Below the pieces are notes generated by a model. That model was given only the letters and a program-made list of their open reading frames with translations. It was not told the DNA's origin and searched no databases. A DNA stretch of 64,000 nt. It comes from Nelumbo lutea. Taxonomy: Eukaryota; Streptophyta; Magnoliopsida; Proteales; Nelumbonaceae. The stretch is taken from NCBI GenBank assembly GCA_022828595.1, contig JAKGHH010000001.1, positions 124,632,999 through 124,696,998 of the forward strand. The letters run 5' to 3'. Both the position numbers and the translations under genes were made by a program. This document shows positions 57,301 to 64,000 of the stretch, piece after piece; the stretch's first letter is position 1; every line of letters starts with the position of its first letter.

Positions 57301-60261
57301 GTCATTGTTGACTTCTACTCTAATCTTTACAAAGAAAGCTAGAGTAGAAGGCCAAGACTTGATGAGTTGGACATTAATAGAATTTCTAATGAGGTTGCTT
57401 TGGACCTGGAGAAGCCGTTCTCTGAGGATGAAATCAGGGAGGCCATTTATCATTTGGAAGGGGACAAGACACTAGGCCCTAATGGTTCACAATGAAGTTC
57501 TATAAGCCGATCTGGTCTTTTACCAAACAAGACCTCTTGAAGGTTTTTGAGGAATCCCACTGAAAGGCTGCTCTAGAAAGGTGTCTCAACTCTACTTTCA
57601 TCACACTGATTCCCAAAAAGGAAGGAGCTTTAGAGTTGAAGGACTTCAGACCTATCAGTCTCCTGGGAAGTGTCTATAAAATCCTTGCAAAAGTCTTAGC
57701 TTCAAGACTAAAAAGGGTGATGGGTCAGATTATCTCCCCCTCCCAAGGAGCTTGAAGGGAGACAAATTCTTGATGGTGTTCTCATTGCCAATGAATTGAT
57801 CGATTCACAGAGGAGGGAAGGTAGAGATGGGCTAATCCTCAAGGTGGATTTAGAAAAAGCTTTTGATCATGTCAGCTGGAATTTCTTAGACTATATACTA
57901 AAGAGAACGAACTTTAGCTCAAAATGGAGGAGCTGGATCAAGATATGCGTTACTACTCCCACATTTTCCATCCTTTTAAATGGTGTCTATTGTGGAAAGT
58001 TCAAAAACTCAACAGGTCTAAGGCAAGGGGATCCTTTGTCCTCATTCCTCTTCAATATAATTATGGAAGCCCGAAGTAAGCTCACTTGTCAGGCAGCAGC
58101 TGGTGGCTTTATTCAAGGGTTTAAAGCTGGGGTGGAAGAGATCAGATCCCCTTGCTCCAGTTTGCTGATGATACCATCTTTCTTTTTTGTTTTTTTTTGT
58201 GATTTTTCAGTTGAATTCTCTAGGCTTTGTTGTAAGATGGTTTGAAGCTGTCTCGAGCCTCAAGATCAACCTCTCCAAGAGTGAGCTAATAATTACTAAA
58301 GAAGTATCTCCTGATCCTATTTTGGTTAACATTTTGGGCTGCAAGTTAGGGAAGCTGCCCTCCACTTATCTTGGCATACCCCTGGGTGCTAGGTGCAGTT
58401 CTAAGAGGATCTGGGATCCTGTTATTGAAAGATTTGACAAGAAATTGTCCATGTGAAAATCTAAATACCTGTCAAAAGGAGGTAAGCTCACCTTGACAGG
58501 GAGTGTCTTGTCCTCACTCCCTATTTATTACCTGTTATTATTCCAAATTCCTACAAATGTTGCAAGGATCTTGGAGAAGAAAATGAAGGCCTTTCTATGG
58601 GCTGGGTGGAGGAACAGTTTTAAATTTAATTTGGTGAACTGGAAATCTGTGTGCCAGCCTAGAAAATCTGGTGGCCTTGGCATCAGAAATATTAAAATGG
58701 TTAATAAGGCTCTATTGGGTAAATGGTGTTGGAGATTCAGCAAAGAAAGAGGCGATCTATGGAGAAGGATTATTGTAGATAAATATGGGATTACAAACCT
58801 TGGTTGGGATTCAGGCCCTGGTCTATCCCCAATGGGGTGTGCTCTATGGAGCAATATAGCCTCTATTCTCCCTGATTTCTTGAAGGGCATCAGGTCCAAA
58901 GTTGGTATAGGTAATCACCTAAAATTCTAGCATGATCGGTGGTGTGGGAACCTGGCTCTACAGGACAGGTTCCCCTCTCTTTTTGATATTGCATTTGATA
59001 AGGATGTTATGGTTGAAGACTGCTTTGACTCTGTGAATGGGGAGGTTGTTTGGGGTCCCACCTTTTGAAGAAATCTCAATGATTGGGAAACCGGCCCACT
59101 GACTGAACTGTTAAGCCTTGTTCAAAATGTCCTGCCTAATCATTGGATTGGTGATGAAAAAATCTGGTCTTGGAGCTCTTCAGGCAAGTTTTCTTCTCAG
59201 TCCTACAACAACTGGGTGTCTTGCGAGGACGTTGATTTCCCTTGGGTTTGGATCTGGAATTCCCATGCCCCATCCAAGGTTGCCTTCCTGGTTTGGACTG
59301 TGGTGCTTGGTAAATGCCTTACCACAGATTGGCTGCTCAGAAGGGGATGCTTCTTTCTAATATCTTGTGCCCCTTGTGCAATGAGACTTTTGAATCCTCC
59401 AATCACATTTTTATCCATTGTAGTTTTTCTTCCCAACTGTGGGAAATAGCTTGGTCATGACCATAAGTAACTAGACAAAGCAAATTAGGTCATGACCTTA
59501 TTGTCATGTAAGGACATCTAATTGACGTGATGTATAGGTTGTTGAAGAATTAAAGTTCTGTTTTTAAATAAAGATCAAACAAAAGAGAATCTAACCAGAA
59601 ACGTAAACACCCCTGAGGCTGCAAGAACTGTGGCCTTCCTGCAAAATACCTGATTATGAGAAAAAAAAAAAGTTAGGTCTTACTAATTAAGATACTTATG
59701 CTGGTAAAAATATGTCCTTGAAGCATACAGGATCAGCCTCTACTGGTCTCCCAAAGTGAGGAACTAAAGCCTCAATAAAGCGCCTTCTAATTCCAATTGA
59801 TGCAACCGCCTCTAAAACCTTAAAAAATAAACAATTCTTAATAAGTAATACCCCTGATGCTTTGTATGTGGACTATTAGTTTACAAGAACAACCTCGGCA
59901 CAAACTCAAATGGAAAGTTAACTAGAAATATCTAACTGCTGAAGGGCTCTTTACTCTTCAAAAGCAACTCACCTGTGCCTTGAGAGTTTCTTCCAAAGTA
60001 GGAAGATATTCAGCCATACACCTATGGAAGAGAAAAACCAAGATATTAGGGAGAGTCAGAAAAACTGGTACTTCTATTTTTATTATGTTAGGAAAGTTTC
60101 ATTATGCGCTAAGAGATGGGCATAACTTACATTCCATCTACCCATGGAGGAAGCCTGACATCATCAGTGGAGAACAGGGCCTTTATCTCAGAGGAAGAGA
60201 TTAATTTTACACGCGGAGCACAAGGAGCAGAGGAGTATTTTCTGCTAACTGGAAAGACAAC
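48333..60261 (-). CDS. BRE: BRE/BRCC45 (BRISC and BRCA1-A complex member 2), C-terminal exons
   Basis: BRE is a scaffold subunit of the BRCC36 K63-deubiquitinase complexes (DNA repair, BRISC). Seven exons read downward: 60261-60131, 60021-59973, 59818-59718, 59638-59596, 49996-49931, 48600-48503, 48393-48333 (TAA), 182 residues. Motifs agree with BRE from animals and plants: [102 protein letters not shown], then [11 protein letters not shown]. Animal BRE has HFG, FLVHIDLPLFFP and NYPYSPRWDGNEMAKR at the same places. Phases agree at every junction. The third exon should end at TTCAA, where the donor reads GG, not GT. The N-terminal exons are not in the window. The intron 49997-59595 holds nested transposons. 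Confidence 0.9.
50480..51216 (+). mobile_element. LINE in BRE intron, left part (endonuclease)
   Basis: Plus-strand frames read the end of an AP-endonuclease domain: [20 protein letters not shown] (the GDFN motif, 50590), then LTPSP-like text and [15 protein letters not shown] (50900). The N-terminal endonuclease part is missing. Stops occur. It continues after copia D at 57168. Confidence 0.8.
51212..51216 (+). repeat. Target-site duplication of copia D (CTTAT), left
   Basis: CTTAT directly precedes the 5' LTR and recurs at 57168-57172 directly after the 3' LTR. It is the 5-bp duplication typical of copia integration. Confidence 0.9.
51217..51494 (+). repeat. Copia D 5' LTR (278 bp)
   Basis: Starts TGTTAGAGTAGG and ends TTTTATCA. 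Contains TATAAATAAA at 51341-51350 (likely TATA box), a perfect 18-bp palindrome CCCTCACTTAAGTGAGGG at 51291-51308, and a CT-rich stretch at 51410-51455. Confidence 0.95.
51495..51511 (+). promoter_or_regulatory. Primer-binding site of copia D (tRNA-iMet)
   Basis: TGGTATCAGAGCCACGA follows the LTR directly. TGGTATCAGAGC is the standard complement of the initiator methionine tRNA 3' end in plant copia elements. Confidence 0.92.
52092..52979 (+). pseudogene. Copia D Gag
   Basis: The start [19 protein letters not shown] at 52092 is followed by the Gag opening [24 protein letters not shown] at 52290-52292 ends the first frame, but the same frame resumes ([18 protein letters not shown], 52314) to 52979. 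It continues with the UBN2 core, a glycine/arginine-rich stretch and a CCHC knuckle [14 protein letters not shown] near residue 205 of the second part. Confidence 0.88.
53076..53645 (+). pseudogene. Copia D protease and pre-integrase
   Basis: The frame has [13 protein letters not shown] at about 53194-53232, where the catalytic Asp-Ser-Gly of copia protease reads Asp-Tyr-Gly. [30 protein letters not shown] and the pre-integrase motif [10 protein letters not shown] follow. It shifts frame near 53600. Confidence 0.85.
53482..54250 (+). pseudogene. Copia D integrase, frameshifted
   Basis: Overlapping frames read the integrase core: [29 protein letters not shown] (first Asp), [13 protein letters not shown] (second Asp), then after a frame change [17 protein letters not shown] (Glu). 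At least two frameshifts are needed to read it through. Confidence 0.85.
54686..55816 (+). pseudogene. Copia D reverse transcriptase
   Basis: A 376-residue open frame: [79 protein letters not shown] (first catalytic Asp), [34 protein letters not shown] (YVDD), [19 protein letters not shown] and [19 protein letters not shown]. It stops shortly before the hAT insertion point. Catalytic residues look intact. Confidence 0.9.
55838..56385. mobile_element. hAT-type non-autonomous element inside copia D
   Basis: 548 bp with perfect 20-bp terminal inverted repeats TAGACCTGTTCATGGGCCGG, flanked on both sides by the exact 8-bp duplication CTTGAGAT (55830-55837, 56386-56393). Both features are hAT hallmarks. 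The subterminal regions are dense in GGGCC/GCCCG motifs; the centre is AT-rich. No transposase. Removing the element plus one duplication makes the copia RT/RNase H frame continuous (SGGSLEI then EEYTDVDW). Confidence 0.96.
56394..56871 (+). pseudogene. Copia D RNase H
   Basis: Right of the hAT element the frame reads [20 protein letters not shown] with stops in LVT*KSKKQ and SSE*AEY. It is then open from 56548 to 56871: [55 protein letters not shown] and ADLFTKGL, ending DIYSPA with a stop just before the polypurine tract. Confidence 0.88.
56879..57167 (+). repeat. Copia D 3' LTR (289 bp)
   Basis: Matches the 5' LTR end to end with about ten or more differences and some small insertions in the CT-rich stretch. 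The same 18-bp palindrome lies at 56953-56970. It is followed by CTTAT (57168-57172). Confidence 0.95.
57168..59455 (+). mobile_element. LINE in BRE intron, right part (reverse transcriptase, zf-RVT)
   Basis: Continues the LINE of 50480-51216. Frames read [40 protein letters not shown] (57648), [20 protein letters not shown] (catalytic Asp), [26 protein letters not shown] at about 58168 (second catalytic pair), [28 protein letters not shown] and [20 protein letters not shown]. The zf-RVT part is [20 protein letters not shown]. It is broken by several stops and frameshifts. It ends abruptly at about 59455 without RNase H or poly(A), so this copy is truncated at its 3' side too. Confidence 0.88.
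59716..59717 (-). other. BRE: Non-canonical splice donor (GG) in BRE
   Basis: Protein alignment and codon phase place the exon end at TTCAA (59718); the intron would then start GGACAT on the minus strand. The nearest GT is 10 bases upstream (CCT/GTATGC, 59728), which would drop four to five conserved residues or shift the frame. Confidence 0.6.
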
Positions 60262-60860
60262 CTGCTTTGATAAAAAAATCCACTTAAAAGTGAAAAACAA
60301 AATAACCTTCAAAATAAAAACTAAGCGAGTTTTTCATGCCTTTAAAACAAGTATACTTCATTTGCATGTTTGCTGGTTCAAGTCATATAGTCATCTTTGG
60401 CTAAGGAATTCTGAACCAGTATAAGGTTAAATATGTCATTTTATCCATCTCATTAAATCACATAATTTTGTATGGGTGCAACAAATATTTTCTTATTCCA
60501 ACAGTTCAAGTTCAACTTCATACTCATTAAGGATCCCTAACATGTGGTACAATTGTGTCAACAATCAAGTAGCCCAAATTCTAGACCAAATCTTTTGATG
60601 GAACAAATCAATAAAAAAAAAAAACAATTTCTCATACTCTTGAATCAAACTCTTTTATCATTATCATTAACAGAAAATTTGTGAAGAAGATGAAAGAAGT
60701 GGAAAACACAAGGTTCTGGGAATAGTAGAAAGCACAAGGCTCTGCAAGCCAAACAGAAGAGATTCCCGAGTAAAACCATGTACATCTCCCCCCCCCCCCA
60801 ACAGTAACCCTTTTATCATTAACAGAAATTTCATGAAGAAACAATAGAGAAGTTTATGTA
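60262..60860. other. BRE intron or upstream DNA
   Basis: Upstream on the minus strand of the first visible BRE exon. I looked for the expected preceding exon and did not find it. Contains a C-run at 60789-60800. Confidence 0.4.
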
Positions 60861-60864
60861 ATTC

Positions 60865-61035
60865 TGTTGTGGCTATGGGAGAGTGCTGGCCCTTTATGGA
60901 AGTTCCCACAGAAACCCTGGCCCTTCAGGTATAGGGGGAGTCTTTTAGAGACAGTAGGGGACTGCTATTGGCGTTCTATTCTGGCACTATTGGAGTTACA
61001 GATTCAGTGACTGCTGAAATTTCAGCCCTTTTACA
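60865..61035 (+). mobile_element. LINE RNase H scrap
   Basis: The plus frame reads ESFRDSRGLLLAFYSGTIG and VTDSVTAEISALLQGLK, the first half of a LINE RNase H. It ends at the start of the 131-bp tandem duplication. It could be a fragment of the LINE in the BRE intron or of another copy. Confidence 0.65.
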
Positions 61036-61300
61036 AGGCTTAAAGCCCGTAAGAAAGATGAAACTGAAGATGGAACTGAAGAATGTGATGGAGAACCAAC
61101 AACAGAGATATTGGTTCAAGCTTGCACAGGGGAGCAACCTGGAGGCTGGATGAAGTGTCTTGCACAAGGCTTAAAGCCCGTAAGAAAGATGAAACTGAAG
61201 ATGGAACTGAAGAATGTGATGGAGAACCAACAACAGAGATATTGGTTCAAGCTTGCACAGGGGAGCAACCTGGAGGCTGGATGAAGTGTCTTGCACAAGG
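61033..61300. repeat. Perfect 131-bp tandem duplication
   Basis: Copies 61033-61163 and 61164-61294 are identical by eye, followed by the first six bases of a third. The unit begins ACAAGGCTTAAAGCCCGTAA and ends GATGAAGTGTCTTGC. 131 is not a multiple of three. The unit has a slight coding look in one frame (LKARKKDETEDGTEECDGEP), unrecognised. Confidence 0.95.
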
Positions 61301-61470
61301 AACGACGACTCTGTTTCTAGTTTAGTTGCAGTGGTAGCAAGGAGAAGAGAGGAAGGAGAGAACAAACAAAAGGGGAAGAAGGAGGAGAAAGGTGGCTGCC
61401 AAACACGTTCGGTGGTTAACATACTCATCAACAACAGAGGAGAGAGGGTGCGTTAATGAGAAAATGGAAG

Positions 61471-61521
61471 AAGAAGGAGGAGGAGGAGGAGGAGGAGGAG
61501 GAGGAGAGAGAGAGAGAGAGA
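61471..61521. repeat. (GGA)n(GA)n microsatellite
   Basis: About eleven GGA triplets run into eight or nine GA pairs before GATGGGGCAG. Confidence 0.95.
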
Positions 61522-61589
61522 TGGGGCAGAACTACAAAATACCTACCACCGCAGTTCGATGGTGGTGCAAGAGGCTACCTCTAGTTTGT

Positions 61590-61900
61590 TCAATTTTATT
61601 TTTTATAATATTAATAGTATTAACATTTTATAAATATTATTTTATATTAATATTTTAAACTAATGTTAATATTAAAATTATTTTTTAATTAATATTGTTT
61701 TGATCATTTTAATCTTATTTTTTATTTTTAATATTCTAATTTTATTATTTCTTAATATTTAATACTTTTATTATTTTATAATTTTTTATAACATTAAAAA
61801 ATTTTATCAATTTCTGTTATTGTTGTGTAATAATTTAAGTAACAATTAAAAGGGTAAATTTGTAAAATGTACATTTTTCAAATGTCAGAACTTAGATTGC
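61590..61900. other. AT-rich spacer
   Basis: Only A/T-rich sequence with repeated TTTTATTATTTTATAA-like strings; no gene seen. Confidence 0.6.
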
Positions 61901-62715
61901 CGAACAACTCCGCTACATTCAGATATCTACAAAGGTAGAAAAGCAAATTTTCTTTGAATTGCTTTTAGAGGTCACAATAAGTGAGAATGGAGGTGGCCAT
62001 AGAGCTTAGCGACATTTTGCATGTAGACTTGGACCACTAGAGCAGCTGTGTAGGAGTGGGGTAAAGCAACAAAATCAAAATGGGTATATTTGCTCAAACA
62101 ATCCACGACAACCAGTATCACCAACTTGATCGCTGATTTAGGCAACCCGGTAATGGAATCCATGGTAACATCATCCCATATCTTCTCAGGAAATAGGAAG
62201 GGGCTGAAGTAATCTGGTTAGTGGCTGAGTGCTATATTTTTGTTGCTAATATACCCCACATCGGCTCACATAGTCTTGTACCATCCTCTTTTCATCCCAT
62301 GCCAATAATAATGGGTTGCCAGCCTCTTATAGGTGCAAAGCACCCCTGAATGGTGCTATGACTTTTGTGGCAACACTAAGTGCCCTTTAAAAAACAAAGT
62401 GAATCAATTACTGAGTACTCCAGTATTAGGGATTGATCTTGGGCCCACTGTTGGTATATCTAAGTCAACACTTGATCTTGTTAGGCTTCCAACTTCAGCT
62501 GGTCCAGCAATGGAAACAGTGTTTTTGAGACCCCAAGTGACTAAAATTCTTCAGCCCATGAGAGTGCATCAGCCACAGCATTAGATGGACCAGGCTTGTA
62601 CTCTATTCTGAAGTCATAACAAGTAGCTATTAGGTCCATTCTGTTGCTTTAGGCTTAGAATGTGCTTGTCCAGAAAGTGGCGGATGCTTCTATGATCTGT
62701 TCTCACTGTAAATTT

Positions 62716-63126
62716 TCAACCCAAGAGATATTCTCTCCACTTTTGCACGGCTAAGGTAACTGCCATTAGCTCCTTCTCATAAGTAGACTTAAGCTGGGCC
62801 TGAGTACTGAGAGCTTGACTGAAATAGGTTACTGGTTGGCATTGTTGCATCAACACCACCTGAACACCCTTCCTGGAAGCATTTATTTCAACAGTGAATT
62901 CTTGTGTAAAGTTAGGCAATACCAAAGCTGGAGGGGATGTAATGACTTTCTTGAGAGTATTGAAAGCCTCTTCAGAATTATCATTCCATTCAACGGAATC
63001 GCACTTCAGCAGTTGAGTCAAGCAAGCAGCTATCACACCATACCCTTTAATAAACCAACAATAATAGCCAGTTAACCCAAGAAACCCTCTCAGGCCGAGT
63101 GTAGTGGGCCTGGCCCAGTTGACCAT
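62716..63126 (-). pseudogene. Gypsy RNase H fragment
   Basis: A 136-residue frame holds the RT thumb/connection motif LRGFLGLTGYYCWFIKGYG and RNase H residues FTVEINASRKGVQVVLMQQ; the usual Asp of T-D-A-S is Asn here. YEKELMAVTLAVQKWREYLL follows. Confidence 0.85.
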
Positions 63127-63320
63127 AGGTCCATAAATGCAACTTTTTCAGGATTAGTGTACATCTTCCCTTTTGAAATAGTGTGACCAAGGTAACGGAT
63201 GCTAGTCCTACCAAAGGAACATTTAGCTGGCTTCGTATAGGGTTGGCATTGCCTCAGTATACTCAAGGTGATTCTAATTGCTCCATGTGAGATGACCAGG
63301 ATGGGCTGTAAACGAATATA

Positions 63321-63719
63321 TCATAAAAAAAAAACTAAAAACAACTTACGTAAGTGTGGCTTGAATACCTGGTTCATCAGCCGTTGAAATATAGAGGGCG
63401 CATTAGTTAGTCCAAATGGCATAACTAAGAATTCATAGTTCTCACTTGCAGTTTGGAAAGCTGCTTTGTGGATATCATCAGGATGTACACGAATTTCGTG
63501 GTACCCAGACCTGAGATCCGCTTCAGAAAAGAAGTGAACTTGGCCCAATTCGTCAAACAACTCATCTATGAGTGGAATAGGGAACCTGTCCTTGATTATA
63601 ATGCTGTTCAGAGCATGGTAATCCACACAAAACCTCCAAGCCCTGTCTTTCTTCTTTACTAGAGGCATGGGAGAGAAGAAAGGACTGTTAATGGGTTGTA
63701 TAAACCCCTTGCCCAGCAT
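63321..63719 (-). pseudogene. Gypsy reverse transcriptase fragment
   Basis: A 132-residue frame covers RT motifs 1-4, from [15 protein letters not shown] to [19 protein letters not shown]. The first catalytic Asp region ([11 protein letters not shown]) is present. The frame is lost at the A-run near 63328, just before the YDD box. Confidence 0.85.
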
Positions 63720-64000
63720 CTCTTGAACTATCTTTTCAATCTCAGCCCATTAGTAATGAGGGTACCAGTATGGGTGGACATTAGTAGGCACTGCCCCAGG
63801 CTGAAGTTCTATTCTGTGGTCATGGGTCCTCTTAGGTGGGAGAGCTGCCAATTCTAGGAAAACATCACCATACTTCTGTAACAACCGCTGAAGTTGGGCC
63901 ATTTCTTCCTATATGTCGAGCTGTGAGGACAATATGGGCTCAGGTGTGAGTGAGTCCAGATGCACCATGGTGTGGAACAGTGGATGATCATAAATTGGCA

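Larger units (their letters stand above)
49997..59595 (-). other. 9.6-kb BRE intron swollen by nested insertions
   Basis: The intron begins at the GT after exon 59638-59596 and ends at TGTAG before 49996. Its other introns are about 80-1330 bases. Inside, in the order of nesting: LINE (about 50480-59455), copia D (51217-57167), hAT element (55838-56385). Original intron DNA remains only at about 49997-50480 and 59456-59595. Confidence 0.85.
61935..64000 (-). mobile_element. Ty3/gypsy retrotransposon, pol region (partial, runs off window)
   Basis: Minus-strand order from the window edge: RT with [71 protein letters not shown] and [19 protein letters not shown]. Next is a damaged YDD box at about 63310-63330, where an A/T-run shifts the frame and one Asp is lost. 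RNase H follows (FTVEINASRKGVQVVLMQ, STYEKELMAVTLAVQKWREY), then an H2C2 integrase zinc region (HHSGVLCTYKRLATHYYWHG, near 62330), then the integrase start (MDSITGLPKSAIKLVILVVV, DCLSKYTHFDFV). Truncated at about 61935; no LTR visible. Confidence 0.88.

Noticed and set aside
60968..61153. 61-residue plus-strand frame as a gene
   Set aside because: Starts inside LINE RNase H homology and ends in the tandem duplication; a chance fusion.
1..64000. tRNA, rRNA, CRISPR array or prokaryotic gene cluster
   Set aside because: No cloverleaf-type A/B-box pairs, rRNA strings or regularly spaced identical repeats were seen; repeats found are tandem, MITE or LTR type.

Overview
The window is nuclear DNA from a flowering plant. 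Its conserved genes have short exons with GT..AG introns and plant-type protein sequences: TRAP-alpha, beta-tubulin, BRE/BRCC45 and an Ole e 1/proline-rich cell-wall protein. The space between and inside them is filled with plant Ty1/copia, Ty3/gypsy, LINE and hAT/MITE-type DNA. The species cannot be read from the sequence; a woody, repeat-rich angiosperm is a guess.

Layout. 0.2-1.1 kb: 3' end of a LINE (RNase H domain plus A-rich tail). 1.7-5.1 kb (+): the last four coding exons of the translocon subunit TRAP-alpha; one intron holds an antisense copia relic. 6.0-6.5 kb: degenerate AAAGCACTTTTATAAAA-type repeat, followed by a possible Mutator-like element (6.5-8.25 kb). 10.3-20.25 kb: an old antisense copia element (A), split by a much younger, nearly intact antisense copia element (B, about 12.9-19.5 kb). 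20.3-31.9 kb: gene-poor DNA with diverged duplications, hAT-like MITEs and a 1.6 kb extremely AT-rich tract. 32.2-34.2 kb (+): secreted proline-rich protein gene. 34.6-35.1 kb: long foldback element. 35.9-39.7 kb (+): degenerate copia (C) facing an antisense LTR scrap. 40.9-44.1 kb (-): complete three-exon beta-tubulin gene with TATA box and poly(A) signal. 44.3-47.9 kb: tandemly duplicated AT-rich DNA and several palindromic MITEs. 48.3-60.3 kb (-): 3' half of BRE/BRCC45. One of its introns is 9.6 kb because a LINE sits in it, a copia element (D, with 5-bp target duplication) sits in the LINE, and an hAT-type element (20-bp perfect terminal inverted repeats, 8-bp target duplication) sits in the copia. 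60.9-61.5 kb: RNase H scrap, a perfect 131-bp tandem duplication and a GGA/GA microsatellite. 61.9-64.0 kb (-): Ty3/gypsy pol running off the window.

The four host genes are unrelated in function: ER protein import, cell wall, microtubules, and K63-deubiquitinase scaffold. They are not an operon or cluster. The most informative content is the relative dating of insertions from the nested elements, and a non-canonical splice donor (GG instead of GT) in the BRE gene. I found no CRISPR array, no prokaryotic-type system and no convincing new enzyme system.
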